A stretch of 64,000 nt of DNA, taken from assembly GCF_017498565.1 (NCBI RefSeq), contig NZ_CP071794.1, positions 2,408,001-2,472,000 on the forward strand. The letters run 5' to 3'. Source of the stretch: Parasphingorhabdus cellanae (GTDB lineage: Bacteria > Pseudomonadota > Alphaproteobacteria > Sphingomonadales > Sphingomonadaceae). The position numbers were made by a program, and so were the translations under genes. Within the stretch, counting starts at the first letter, position 1; the number at the start of each line of letters is the position of its first letter. A model generated the notes under the pieces. The model saw nothing but the letters and a program-made list of their open reading frames with translations. It made no database searches and had not been told where the DNA came from. This document shows positions 26,414 to 35,438 of the stretch, one piece after another.

Positions 26414-27820
26414 ATGACCGACAATTTCGACTATGATGTATTGGTAATCGGCTCTGGCCCGGGCGGTTATGTCGCGGCTATTCGCGCCGCGCAGCTCGGC
26501 CTGAAAACCGCTTGTGTGGAGAGCCGCGAGACACTCGGCGGCACCTGCCTTAACGTTGGGTGCATCCCGTCCAAAGCGATGCTGCACGCATCGGAGCTCT
26601 ATCATGAAGCGCATTCCGGCGCGCTGGAGAAATTTGGTATCAAGCTGACCGGCGCGAAACTGGATCTCAAACAGATGCATGCGGAAAAATCCAAGGCCGT
26701 TGACGAACTCACCGGCGGTATCGAATTTCTGTTCAAGAAGAACAAGGTCGAATGGCTGAAAGGGCGCGGCGCGTTTGAAAGTGCGAATAGCGTCAAGGTC
26801 GGCAACAAGACGGTCACCGCGAAAAATATCATCATCGCGACGGGGTCTTCGGTCACCCCGCTGCCGGGCGTCGATATCGACAATAGCAAGCATGTCGTTG
26901 TTGACAGCACCGGTGCGCTCGAACTGCCGAAAGTGCCCAACCATATGGTCGTCATTGGCGGCGGTGTCATTGGCCTGGAGCTGGGCAGTGTCTGGCTTCG
27001 GCTTGGCGCCAAGGTGACCGTCGTGGAGTATCTCGACAAGATCCTGCCCGGCATGGATGGCGATATTCGCAAGGATGCGGCGCGCATTTTCAAAAAACAG
27101 GGCTTTGACATCAAGACCAGCACCAAGGTGACCGGCTGTACCGTGAAAGGCAAGAAAGCCACCCTCACCGTCGAGCCAGCCAAGGGCGGTGATGCGGAGA
27201 CGATTGAAGCGGATGCCGTGCTGGTGGCTATTGGCCGCAAACCCAATACCGATGGTCTGGCGCTCGACAAGGCGGGTCTTGAAACCAACAAACACGGTCA
27301 GATTGAGGTCGGCCACGATTTCCAGACCGCTGTCAAAGGCGTCTACGCCATTGGCGATGTCACCCCCGGTCCTATGCTTGCCCACAAAGCCGAAGACGAA
27401 GGCATTGCCGCAGCCGAATTTGTCGCGGGTCAGCAGGGTATCGTGAACCATGATTTGATTCCCGGTGTGGTCTATACCTATCCGGAAATTGCCAGCATTG
27501 GTAAGACCGAGGAAGAGGTCAAGGAAAGCGGTGTCGATTATAAGGTCGGCAAATTCCCCTTTGCGGGTAACAGCCGCGCCAAGACCAACCGCGATACCGA
27601 TGGCTATGTAAAGGTGATTGCGGACGCAGAAACCGACCGCGTTCTGGGCGCACATATCATTTCATCGCTGGCCGGAACCCTAGTCGCGCAGGTCACACAG
27701 GCGATGGAATTTGGCACGACCAGTGAAGATATCGCCTATACCTGTCACGCGCACCCGACCCACAGCGAAGCGGTGAAGGAAGCGGCGATGGCAGTGCAAG
27801 GCAAACCCATCCACATGTAG
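26414..27820 (+). CDS. lpdA: Dihydrolipoyl dehydrogenase (E3)
   Basis: The 468-residue flavoprotein reoxidises the lipoyl group of SucB with NAD. FAD is bound by VIGSGPGGYVAAIRAAQLG. The redox cysteines are in GGTCLNVGCIPSK. NAD is bound by VVIGGGVIGLELGSVW. The catalytic His is in CHAHPTHSEAVKEAA. It starts with AAGGAG nine bases upstream. It may also serve other 2-oxoacid complexes. Confidence 0.97.
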   Translation: MTDNFDYDVLVIGSGPGGYVAAIRAAQLGLKTACVESRETLGGTCLNVGCIPSKAMLHASELYHEAHSGALEKFGIKLTGAKLDLKQMHAEKSKAVDELTGGIEFLFKKNKVEWLKGRGAFESANSVKVGNKTVTAKNIIIATGSSVTPLPGVDIDNSKHVVVDSTGALELPKVPNHMVVIGGGVIGLELGSVWLRLGAKVTVVEYLDKILPGMDGDIRKDAARIFKKQGFDIKTSTKVTGCTVKGKKATLTVEPAKGGDAETIEADAVLVAIGRKPNTDGLALDKAGLETNKHGQIEVGHDFQTAVKGVYAIGDVTPGPMLAHKAEDEGIAAAEFVAGQQGIVNHDLIPGVVYTYPEIASIGKTEEEVKESGVDYKVGKFPFAGNSRAKTNRDTDGYVKVIADAETDRVLGAHIISSLAGTLVAQVTQAMEFGTTSEDIAYTCHAHPTHSEAVKEAAMAVQGKPIHM

Positions 27821-27838
27821 GATTTGAGAGGCGAGTAT

Positions 27839-28414
27839 ATGCAACGTTTCTTTGCTTTTCTTTTTCTGCCGTTCTTATGTGCGGCATCTCCAGCACCAAA
27901 GCTGTTGAGCAATTTGATGGATATCTATGCCGCATGGGACGGCCCTATCGGTAAATTGGCGCGTACGGATGCAAGTTTGATCACGCGCACATCTTCTCAC
28001 CAGGTGGATGCCGAAAGTTGTCAGTCGGTAACCGGGCGGGAAATGGGTCGTGCGCTTTATAGCTGCACACCCTTATTGGAAATATTCAGCGCGGTCGAGC
28101 CGCTGCGTTTTAACACGATGACCAGGGGATATTTGCCCGATCCCAAAAGCTTGGTGAGCAAGGCTTTCGCAAAAAATTCGGACGCCTTTTTTGCGCTGGC
28201 TGGTGGCAGACAATATCCGGCGGCTGATGTCGCCATTGTCCAGGTGCATCTTATCCGGTCGCTGGTTTTTGAATCCCGTGGGTCCAATGACAAGGCGAAT
28301 GCGGAGCTGGATGCTGCCATTCAGATCATCGCGACGACCGAGATTGCCGATCCGGAATTTGATAATCGCGCTCTTCTTACCGAGCGAAAAAACTTGCTCG
28401 CGAAGCGACCGTGA
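27839..28414 (+). CDS. Secreted or periplasmic protein of unknown function
   Basis: The 191-residue protein has a clear signal peptide (FFAFLFLPFLCAASPAP). The rest is mainly helical and contains two cysteines in ESCQSVTGREMGRALYSC. No family was recognised. I start at ATG 27839, after GAGGCGAG. The last codons overlap the next gene (GTGA), which suggests that it acts with the PepSY protein downstream. Confidence 0.6.
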   Translation: MQRFFAFLFLPFLCAASPAPKLLSNLMDIYAAWDGPIGKLARTDASLITRTSSHQVDAESCQSVTGREMGRALYSCTPLLEIFSAVEPLRFNTMTRGYLPDPKSLVSKAFAKNSDAFFALAGGRQYPAADVAIVQVHLIRSLVFESRGSNDKANAELDAAIQIIATTEIADPEFDNRALLTERKNLLAKRP

Positions 28415-29091
28415 AGCACCGCACGCTGATACGCTGGCATGTGTGGCTCGGCTGGCTTATCGGCGTTCCGATTATCTTGTGGACGGCCTCGGGGTTGTTG
28501 ATGGTGGCGCAACCGATTGAAAATGTGCGCGGTAATCATTTGCGGAGCGAACCGGTTGGGCTTGATCCGATCCTACCGGTCGCGCCTGTTCTGGAAGGTC
28601 GCGAAACCAAAAGCCTGACGCTGCAGCAAAATGCAAAAGGGCCGTTTTGGGTGATTGCTTATGCTGACGGCGGCAAAAGACGGGCTGATCCGACTACGGG
28701 AAAATTGTTGCCGCCTATCGCTGCTCCCGATGCCAGCGCACTGGCCATAGCGGCGCGGTCGGATGATGCTGCAATCCGGTCAGTGCAGCGTTTTTCCGCA
28801 GATCAGTCGCCTTCCGATTTGCGGCGGAATCGCCCCTCATGGCAGGTTATTTTTGAAGATGAAGCACGCTTTTATATCGACGCGGATACCGGCGAGCTAC
28901 TGGCGGTTCGCACCCAATTCTGGCGCGCCTTTGATTTCATGTGGGGTCTCCACATCATGGATTTGCAGACGCGGGAAGATACCAGTCATCCGATATTGAT
29001 TGGGTCAGCCGCGATTGCTTTACTCGGATCGATATTAGGCTTTGTCATGCTGTTCACACGCGGCTCCCGCAAGCGGCGGAGAGACGATTGA
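28411..29091 (+). CDS. PepSY-domain membrane protein
   Basis: The 226-residue protein has an N-terminal membrane helix (WHVWLGWLIGVPIILWTASG), a periplasmic region with two PepSY-like stretches (the second including FYIDADTGELLAV), and a C-terminal helix. This is the layout of PepSY-associated membrane proteins, often near iron uptake or reductase genes. The GTG start overlaps the previous stop codon. It overlaps the TRIC-type gene by four bases, so 27839-29726 reads as one transcript. Confidence 0.8.
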   Translation: MKHRTLIRWHVWLGWLIGVPIILWTASGLLMVAQPIENVRGNHLRSEPVGLDPILPVAPVLEGRETKSLTLQQNAKGPFWVIAYADGGKRRADPTTGKLLPPIAAPDASALAIAARSDDAAIRSVQRFSADQSPSDLRRNRPSWQVIFEDEARFYIDADTGELLAVRTQFWRAFDFMWGLHIMDLQTREDTSHPILIGSAAIALLGSILGFVMLFTRGSRKRRRDD

Positions 29092-29726
29092 ATAGCGAGC
29101 TTCTCTATAGCGCGCTCGGCTGGCTCGACCTGTTCGGGATCGCCGTTTTTGCAGCTTCCGGGGCGCTGATGGCCGCCCGCAATGGGCAAACACTGGTCAC
29201 CTTTGCTTTTTTCGCGCTGGTGACGGGTGTGGGCGGCGGGACGGTGCGAGACCTGTTGATTGATGCGCCGGTTTTCTGGGTGCAAGATAGCCGGGTGCCG
29301 GTCTTGTGTTTGGGGATTGCGCTGCTGGTATGGATCACGCCGGTGCGCTGGTGGAAAGCAGGCGCAGTCGATTGGTTTGATGCTATCGGTCTGGCGGCTT
29401 ATTCCGTCTTTGGTGCGGCCAAAGCCTTGCAGCTTGGCATTGATCCCGTGCCGGCAGCGATCATGGGCATTGTTACTGCCAGTGTCGGCGGGGTAATCCG
29501 CGATCTGGTCGCGGGAGAGCCGTCGATCATCGTTAAGCCAGAGCTTTATGTGACCGCTGGCGCGCTATCGGCTTTTGCCTTTGTCGGACTGGCCCAGACG
29601 GGGATGCCGGGTATTGTTGCAGCGCTTATCGCCTTCGCCGCCGGCTTTGCCCTGCGGGCTTTGGCGATTGTAAAGGGCTTGGCTTTGCCTACCTATCGCG
29701 GGGCTGAGGAAAACGACAGTGCTTGA
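29088..29726 (+). CDS. TRIC-family (YadS-like) membrane protein
   Basis: The 212-residue protein has seven hydrophobic segments with two repeats of the glycine-rich motif, GVGGGTVRDLLI and SVGGVIRDLVAGEPSI. This is the hallmark of the UPF0126/TRIC cation-channel family. It starts with TTG at 29088, overlapping the PepSY stop (TTGA); the open frame upstream belongs to another reading of the PepSY gene. Function in bacteria is mostly unknown; some relatives conduct potassium. Confidence 0.88.
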   Translation: MNSELLYSALGWLDLFGIAVFAASGALMAARNGQTLVTFAFFALVTGVGGGTVRDLLIDAPVFWVQDSRVPVLCLGIALLVWITPVRWWKAGAVDWFDAIGLAAYSVFGAAKALQLGIDPVPAAIMGIVTASVGGVIRDLVAGEPSIIVKPELYVTAGALSAFAFVGLAQTGMPGIVAALIAFAAGFALRALAIVKGLALPTYRGAEENDSA

Positions 29727-29736
29727 TATAGGTCTT

Positions 29737-29879
29737 GTGCTCCCGCGCAGGCGGGAGCCCATCTCCTAACCCATAGTCTATTGCAACTGCTAGATGAGCG
29801 GCGAAAATATACCGCTTCTTTTGCACTGTAATGCCTTGAATATCTTTCTGAAGATAGGCTCCCGCCTGCGCGGGAGCAC
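29737..29879. repeat. Inverted pair of CTCCCGCGCAGGCGGGAG hairpins
   Basis: GTGCTCCCGCGCAGGCGGGA near 29737 and TCCCGCCTGCGCGGGAGCAC near 29879 form a 143-bp element with about 95 bases in between. It sits between the convergent TRIC and sppA genes and may act as a transcription end. Confidence 0.75.
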
Positions 29880-29883
29880 GAAT

Positions 29884-31782
29884 TTATTGCGCAGCCGAAG
29901 AGAGCGAATAGCTTTTGAGCAGGTCAAACAGGTTTGGCACCGCATTGTTCTGAGCCGGCCGCCGCAACCCGCCGCATTCCAGACAGAGCGCCTGCACATC
30001 TTCCCGTGCCATAAGGCCGCGAGCCGTGTTCAATGCTTCGGCAAAACTTGCCTTTTGCTGCCGCGCAATCCAGCCGACCATGCCTGTTACCGGTGTGGCT
30101 TCGGCCTGCGCAAAGGGCGTCCCGCCAAGCGGTAACCAATTAAACGTTGGTGTCGCTTCGAGATATTTCGCGTGATAAGCGCCTTCTTCCAGACCGGCGC
30201 GTTTCGCCGCCTCCGCCAACGCTTCTTTCATGCCGCCAAAGCTATCGACCAGCCCCAGTTGCCGGGCGGTGCCGCCGTCCCACACGCGGCCCTGACCAAT
30301 CGTGTCCACTTCGGCATTGGTCTTGCCGCGCGCCTTGCCGACCAGGCTGAGAAAATCTTCATAGCTATGCTCAACCCCGGATTGCAGGACAGTATTCAGG
30401 TCATCGCTAAATCCACCAACAAAATCGGGTTCTCCGGAAAGCGGCGTGGTTTGGACGCCGTCGGCGGTCACACCCCATTTGCTCAAGGCTTTTTCAAAGC
30501 TCGGCAAAACCGCGAACACACCGATGGAGCCGGTGATGGTATCAGGTTCCGCCATGATGTGGTCACCTGCTGCGGCAATCCAGTATCCGCCGCTGGCTGC
30601 GACATCGCCCATTGAAATAACAATCGGAATTTCGGCCTTTTTGAAGTCTGCAAGGGCCAAGCGGATTTCTTCGCTGGCAAAGGCGGAACCGCCGGGGGAA
30701 TTGACTCGCACAACCAGTGCTTTGATCTGCTCTTCTTCCAGAGCCTTGTAAATTTGTTCAGCAATCCGTCCGCTGGCGGCAATGCCGGGGCCTGCTTTGC
30801 CGCTCACGATTTCGCCGGCGACAGTGATCACGCCAATCGGATCTCCATCGCTTTTCACCGGATTGGCGGCAACAAAATTATCATAAGCGATGCTTTTGAA
30901 GCTGTCGGGGGACGGGGTTGTGTCTTCGCCTACTTTTTCGGCGACATAGCGACCAAAGGCAACGCGATCACCGATTTTATCGACCAGTTTCTGTTCGGCC
31001 GCAATCTTGGTATAATCGCCGCCGGCTATCTGGATAAAACGAGCCGGATCATCGGCATAGGGCTTGATCACGGCTTGCGGCCGCGCTTTTTTGACTTCGG
31101 CTAGCCAACTATCCCAGAGAACCGAATAAAGTGCTGCCGATGCTTCCTTGGCTTCAGGCGACTGGTTGTCGCGCATAAACGGTTCGACCGCACTTTTATA
31201 AGTTCCAACCCGATAGATATTTGCCGTAATGCCAAGCTGATCAATCAGATTTTTGTAATAAAGCCGGTTGCCGCCCGGTCCGGCAAAGACAACGCCGCCC
31301 ATCGGGTCCATCCAGATTTCATCGGCATGAGCGGCGAGTTGATAGCCGTCATCGCTGTAGAAGCTGGAAAAAGCATATATGGGCTTGTTGGATTGTTTGA
31401 CGCGCGCCAGCGCTTCCCCAACGGCGCTCAGGCTCGTTTGTCCCCCGCCCATGAATGTGCTGAGGTCCAAGACCACGGCTTTGACCCGGTCATCCTCGGC
31501 GGCGGCGTCAATCGCGCGGACCACATCACGCAGCCGATATTCGCGGATCGTATTTTCATTGCGGGTGAACATCGCGGTGAAGTCCTGCTGCGCAGGTTGT
31601 TCGACAATAACGCCTTTCAGATCGAGCAACAGCGCCCCATCGCCAATTGCCGCGACATTGGGGCGGGAGGACAAGGCAGCATAAAGTGCAGCGAAAAACA
31701 ATAACATGGCTATCAGCACCAGGCCGTCTTTAATCGCTACCAGGAACTTCCAAGCGGCTCGTGCAAATTGCATTGTCGTCAT
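29884..31782 (-). CDS. sppA: Signal peptide peptidase SppA, 67K type
   Basis: The 632-residue membrane serine protease has an N-terminal helix (residues 10-33) and two homologous domains. The general-base Lys is in YRVGTYKSAVEPF and the nucleophile Ser in GDVAASGGYWIAAAGD. VNSPGGSAFASEEIRLA is the second-domain landmark. It degrades cleaved signal peptides in the inner membrane. The upstream spacer holds the terminator of the sigma/anti-sigma operon. Confidence 0.93.
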   Translation of the reverse strand: MTTMQFARAAWKFLVAIKDGLVLIAMLLFFAALYAALSSRPNVAAIGDGALLLDLKGVIVEQPAQQDFTAMFTRNENTIREYRLRDVVRAIDAAAEDDRVKAVVLDLSTFMGGGQTSLSAVGEALARVKQSNKPIYAFSSFYSDDGYQLAAHADEIWMDPMGGVVFAGPGGNRLYYKNLIDQLGITANIYRVGTYKSAVEPFMRDNQSPEAKEASAALYSVLWDSWLAEVKKARPQAVIKPYADDPARFIQIAGGDYTKIAAEQKLVDKIGDRVAFGRYVAEKVGEDTTPSPDSFKSIAYDNFVAANPVKSDGDPIGVITVAGEIVSGKAGPGIAASGRIAEQIYKALEEEQIKALVVRVNSPGGSAFASEEIRLALADFKKAEIPIVISMGDVAASGGYWIAAAGDHIMAEPDTITGSIGVFAVLPSFEKALSKWGVTADGVQTTPLSGEPDFVGGFSDDLNTVLQSGVEHSYEDFLSLVGKARGKTNAEVDTIGQGRVWDGGTARQLGLVDSFGGMKEALAEAAKRAGLEEGAYHAKYLEATPTFNWLPLGGTPFAQAEATPVTGMVGWIARQQKASFAEALNTARGLMAREDVQALCLECGGLRRPAQNNAVPNLFDLLKSYSLSSAAQ

Positions 31783-31789
31783 TCTCCAT

Positions 31790-31824
31790 AAAAAAGGCGG
31801 CTGATCATTGCTGAACGCCGCCTT
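31790..31824 (-). terminator. Rho-independent terminator ending the bufferin/sigF/nrsF transcript
   Basis: On the minus strand AAGGCGGC pairs with GCCGCCTT across a 15-base loop and the right arm runs into six T. It lies 41 bases after the nrsF stop and just before the sppA start. Confidence 0.75.
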
Positions 31825-31864
31825 CTATATGGTTATGCTGTTTACAAATTACCAGCGGATAAAA

Positions 31865-32518
31865 TTACCAGCGGATAAGGTGCGGTACGACAATCCGTCC
31901 TGCGATGGCACTGATCAATATCGGCAGGGTGAACCACAATCCGATATAATAAATGTCGTTAAACGGGCAGAAGATGTTGTAAGCCGCCGCCCCCAAAGCG
32001 CCCGATGCAATGCCGACAAGCCAGCCCGCGCGTTCCGGAGAGGTAGGAGCCCCTTGCCGCAGCCAAGTGGTCAGGCCGCCGCCAATGACCAGCGCTGACA
32101 TCGTGCTGACGGTCAGGCAGCGCAGACCTTCCGAGGGGCGTAAAGCTTCCACCGGTGGCATATTGATCGCGCTCATGATTGCAGCGGTCAGCGGAAATAG
32201 GCCCGCGGTGACCAGCGCCCAAATCCACCCGCGGTTGAGATTGCCGACACCGGGCCGTGCCATATTGGCCGCAGCAAAGGCAGTCGCGACGCCCAGCATC
32301 AACAGGACACCGCTGCGCAGGAAGAACATCTCATGCGCCATGCCCATGGCCAGATCACCACGCACGCCAAGGAAATAGGCGACGCTCGAACAGGCTGCTA
32401 TTGTCAGGATCGCCGTCACCGCCATACCGCCGGAAGGCTTTAGGGTACGAACTGGCGCCAGATCATCGACCAGATCGTCGATCAGGCTATTTGCTACATT
32501 TTTTGTAACGTTACTCAT
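31865..32518 (-). CDS. nrsF: NrsF (DUF1109) membrane anti-sigma factor
   Basis: The protein of about 217 residues has a short cytoplasmic N-terminus and six predicted helices, typical of DUF1109/NrsF. In Caulobacter NrsF holds the ECF factor SigF inactive until heavy-metal stress. The ATG at 32518 has GAGAG eight bases upstream; a GTG at 32527 is also in frame. Two cysteines 50 residues apart, in GLRCLTV and NIFCPFN, correspond to the pair I recall as important for sensing in the Caulobacter protein. It overlaps or abuts the sigma gene, giving stoichiometric expression. Confidence 0.9.
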   Translation of the reverse strand: MSNVTKNVANSLIDDLVDDLAPVRTLKPSGGMAVTAILTIAACSSVAYFLGVRGDLAMGMAHEMFFLRSGVLLMLGVATAFAAANMARPGVGNLNRGWIWALVTAGLFPLTAAIMSAINMPPVEALRPSEGLRCLTVSTMSALVIGGGLTTWLRQGAPTSPERAGWLVGIASGALGAAAYNIFCPFNDIYYIGLWFTLPILISAIAGRIVVPHLIRW

Positions 32519-32519
32519 G

Positions 32520-33044
32520 CTATTCACTCTCGATAAGGGCGCTCATTTTTTTGAGCCCCCGATGGATATTTACTTTCACCAGTGATTCCGACTGGCCGGT
32601 TTTTGCCGCGGCTTCGGCAATACTTAATCCTTCGATCTTGACCATGGCGATAACGTCGGCTTGTTTGTCGGGGATCATGCCCAGCAACCGTTCCAAGCTC
32701 ACCTTGGCGGTCACGTCCTCATCTTGTGGATCAGCAACCAGTTCTTCGTTGAGCTCGCCATGTTCGTGGCGGTAGATTTTGCGCAGGCCGTCAATCCAGC
32801 GATAACGTCCGATGGCCGCCAGCCAGGGCAGGAACGCTTTGGTCGGATCATAGCTCGCCCGTTTTCTATGGAGCGAGATTAGCGTTTCCTGCACCAGATC
32901 ATCGACTTCCGCCGGGTTGATCTTGCGCGCATAGTAGCGCCGCAGCCATTTTTCGCACTCGGTCAGCAGGCTGGCATAGCATTGCTTGTCCCCGCCCTGC
33001 GCCTTGACCATTAAATGGCGCAATGTTTCTTCGTTTGCGATCAT
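32520..33044 (-). CDS. sigF: ECF sigma factor (SigF type)
   Basis: The protein of about 174 residues has region 2 with VDDLVQETLISLHRKRASYD and FLPWLAAIGRYRWIDGLRK, and region 4 with GLSIAEAAAKTGQSESLVKV. The N-terminal extension in the open frame upstream of 33044 is repeat DNA, so I start at ATG 33044. The partner nrsF follows directly. A matching GTAACC-N16-CGAAA promoter precedes bufA (35799-35825), so this factor probably drives the peptide cluster, including itself. Confidence 0.93.
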   Translation of the reverse strand: MIANEETLRHLMVKAQGGDKQCYASLLTECEKWLRRYYARKINPAEVDDLVQETLISLHRKRASYDPTKAFLPWLAAIGRYRWIDGLRKIYRHEHGELNEELVADPQDEDVTAKVSLERLLGMIPDKQADVIAMVKIEGLSIAEAAAKTGQSESLVKVNIHRGLKKMSALIESE

Positions 33045-33061
33045 GGTTGATTCCCGTATCT

Positions 33062-33146
33062 GTGCTCCCGCGTAGGCGGGAGCCTGCTGGTGCTGCGCTC
33101 TCGGGCCAGAGGTTCCGGCATCAGATTCCCGCCTGCGCGGGAATAC
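33062..33146. repeat. REP-like hairpin pair between doxX and sigF
   Basis: GTGCTCCCGCGTAGGCGGGA and ATTCCCGCCTGCGCGGGAAT, in opposite sense, in the 124-base gap. Confidence 0.75.
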
Positions 33147-33168
33147 AGATATGAAGCGTAGCGCTCCA

Positions 33169-33609
33169 TCAGCCGAACTTGTTTCCGAACAGCCGGTCCA
33201 CCGAAAACAGACCGCCGCCACGGGTAATCAGGATCGCTGCCAGAGCTACCCACACAATATGCACAGACCACCACGCTTCAGGATAGACGAAAAACTGAAT
33301 AACCAAGGTCATGACGAGCAGTCCGGCCGCGCCAAAGCGGGTTGCGAGACCCAATACCAAAAGGATCGGGAAGAAATGCTCGGCATAGGTCGCGATCAAT
33401 CCGGTAATTTCGGGAAATGGCATCCCATATTCATCGCGGAACAGATCAACGGTTAGCTCTTTCATCGTCAGAAAGCTGCCATCTTCGACTTTGGTCCGTG
33501 CAGACCGCCAGAAAATTCCGGCCAATGCCACACGGGCAAATAACAATGCGATAGCTTCTGGGAAAGCGCCGCTTACTAGACCAATTGCTTTTTTTATCAG
33601 GTTCATCAT
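33169..33609 (-). CDS. DoxX-family membrane protein of the bufferin cluster
   Basis: The 146-residue protein has four helices typical of DoxX/DUF417-like proteins, with RVALAGIFWRSARTKVEDG and the arginine-flanked LATRFGAAGLLVMTL. DoxX proteins commonly accompany DUF2282-DUF692-DUF2063 genes, where their role is not settled; quinone-linked redox chemistry has been suggested. It lies 26 bases after bufC. Confidence 0.88.
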   Translation of the reverse strand: MMNLIKKAIGLVSGAFPEAIALLFARVALAGIFWRSARTKVEDGSFLTMKELTVDLFRDEYGMPFPEITGLIATYAEHFFPILLVLGLATRFGAAGLLVMTLVIQFFVYPEAWWSVHIVWVALAAILITRGGGLFSVDRLFGNKFG

Positions 33610-33635
33610 TTCGGTTACCCCGCTAGAATTAGATA

Positions 33636-34358
33636 TTATATTCTTGTTATGACGCCTGCTTGGATCAACTTGATAATCCGTTGCATTGCAGCGTCCTCTC
33701 CTCCCAGTTCGATGGCAGTGGCCAAAAGGTTACCCATTGTGGAAATATTTGCAATTTTTTCCGCAATATCATGCTCTAAGCCCGATAGTGGATGAAACAG
33801 AACTTCGGCTTCCGGCCTTGCAACCATCAGCGCATCGGGGGTGTTCTCGCCCAGTTCCGCTAGCTGAGAAGACAGCGCGCCGGTCAGACGGATCAGCCGC
33901 ATCGCTGGATGCACTTCAATCTCAAGGCCGAGCAGACCCGCCTCATCCAATGTTGCAATATCTTGGAGCGCCAGCGGTTCGGCTTCAGCGCTATGATAGC
34001 TTTTAATCCAGGCCCATTCGATCCGGGCCAGATCTACTTCTGTTTCGCTAAATCCGCGTTTGGACAGAAAGTCGGCAAAATCTGCTGCGATGCTGTTCAT
34101 ATCGCAGGTCAATATGTGATCCTGCTCGATATAATCGCGCGAAATGGCGTGAAAGGGCTCGTGGCCCATATGCTCATGCAATTTGGGATAAGCGTTTTCG
34201 AGCGCCACGAGCCGTGCATGGGAAACGGTATTGGCATGAGCTTTGAGCCCCAGCAGCGCTCGGCTGGGCTCTTCCGTAAACAGATCGTCAGGAAAATGCG
34301 CTGGCCCTTTTTGCAGGCAGGCAATGAAGCGTGATTGGCCTTCAGCTAGCGAGGGCAT
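33636..34358 (-). CDS. bufC: DUF2063 partner protein of the MNIO enzyme
   Basis: The protein of about 240 residues starts with the DUF2063-type helical region (SLAEGQSRFIACLQKGPAH) and contains KLHEHMGHEPFHAISRDYI and a C-terminal domain with ATAIELGGEDAAMQRII. In bufferin and related pathways this partner presents the precursor peptide to the DUF692 enzyme. I start at ATG 34358, which overlaps the end of bufB by 17 bases; an upstream start at 34388 is possible. Confidence 0.85.
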   Translation of the reverse strand: MPSLAEGQSRFIACLQKGPAHFPDDLFTEEPSRALLGLKAHANTVSHARLVALENAYPKLHEHMGHEPFHAISRDYIEQDHILTCDMNSIAADFADFLSKRGFSETEVDLARIEWAWIKSYHSAEAEPLALQDIATLDEAGLLGLEIEVHPAMRLIRLTGALSSQLAELGENTPDALMVARPEAEVLFHPLSGLEHDIAEKIANISTMGNLLATAIELGGEDAAMQRIIKLIQAGVITRI

Positions 34359-35226
34359 GCTGGCTCTCGTCCAAAACATGGCTGCCAAGCACGGTTTCCA
34401 CTTTCGAAACTTCGGCCATCAGCACATCATAGGCGGGAATATCGGTGTCCCATTCGATCAATGTCGGTTTGGGGCCCGCGCGCGTGATGAAGCGTTCATA
34501 CAGCCGCCAAGTCATGTCACTGACAATCGAGCCATGATCATCAATGAGGAGTGGACCAGATTCATGATCCTCACGGGCATGGCCGGCCAGATGCATTTCC
34601 CCGACAATATCGGGGTCAATCGCGTCTATATAAGCTTCCATATCCAATCCGACATTGGTCGCGGTAACCTCGACATTGTTGATATCGAACAATAGTCCGC
34701 AGCCTGCCTGTTTGCACAGCGCAGAGATAAAATCGGTTTCGCTCATCTCGTCATCCCGGTAGCTGAGATAACGCGACGGATTTTCGATCAGCATAGGCCG
34801 TTTCAGCCGATCCTGTACTTTGCCAATCTGGGCGGCAAAATGATCGAGCGCTTCCTGCGTGTAGGGAATGGGGAGCAGATCGGGATAGCGATCATGGGCA
34901 TTGCCGCTCCAGCTCAGATGGTCAGACACCATGGCTGGCTCATAACGATCACAAAGATCGGCAATTTTATCGAGATCATATTGATTGAGGCCTTCAGCGG
35001 AGCCGAGGGAAAGCCCAACGCTGTGAAAGCTCAAAGGATAGTCTTCGGCGATGGCGGTCAACCAACGATGCAGCGGACCACCATCACCGAAGTAATTCTG
35101 CGGATGCACCTCGACCCATCCGGGTTTTTTTGATCCGACTTCCTCAGACAATACATCATTATAATGTACCGACTTCAGACCTATGCCACCTGATGGAGGG
35201 AGGGAGTGAGACATAGGCGTTTTCAT
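34342..35226 (-). CDS. bufB: Multinuclear non-heme iron oxidase (MNIO, DUF692)
   Basis: The 294-residue TIM-barrel protein has the DUF692 iron-ligand pattern. The stretches are WVEVHPQNYFGDGGP (E39), SFHSVGLSLGS (H68), VSDHLSW (D102), LIENPSRYLS (E148), LLFDINNVEVTATN (D181, N184), GEMHLAGH (H212) and LIEWDTDIPAYD (E258). Such enzymes oxidise cysteines of RiPP precursors, in bufferins to thiooxazole-type groups that bind copper. It lies 212 bases downstream of bufA, with a hairpin in the gap, and overlaps bufC. Confidence 0.93.
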   Translation of the reverse strand: MKTPMSHSLPPSGGIGLKSVHYNDVLSEEVGSKKPGWVEVHPQNYFGDGGPLHRWLTAIAEDYPLSFHSVGLSLGSAEGLNQYDLDKIADLCDRYEPAMVSDHLSWSGNAHDRYPDLLPIPYTQEALDHFAAQIGKVQDRLKRPMLIENPSRYLSYRDDEMSETDFISALCKQAGCGLLFDINNVEVTATNVGLDMEAYIDAIDPDIVGEMHLAGHAREDHESGPLLIDDHGSIVSDMTWRLYERFITRAGPKPTLIEWDTDIPAYDVLMAEVSKVETVLGSHVLDESQHALAS

Positions 35227-35401
35227 AACGGACAGATCAAAATTTGAGGCTTGAGTATCAGTAACATCCGCAAAACTTAGCGTATTTTTCGTGCAAAGGG
35301 AAATAGAAGCGCCGCGCCCCTGCGAAGGGTGAAGCGAGGCAAGTGACTCGCTTCACGGCCCATCTCCTGCCGCTGCGTCTAGGCGCCAGCTTGAGAGATG
35401 G

Positions 35402-35421
35402 ATTCCTGCCTGCGCAGGAAT
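35402..35421. repeat. Hairpin between bufA and bufB
   Basis: ATTCCTGCCTGCGCAGGAAT, arms of eight bases and a four-base loop. It could lower expression of bufB relative to the precursor or protect the bufA message, which is inference. Confidence 0.6.
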
Positions 35422-35438
35422 ATGATGCCATTCTTACC

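Noticed and set aside
26363..27655. Long antisense frame over lpdA
   Set aside because: Same reasoning: mirror of a conserved flavoprotein gene with no motif of its own.
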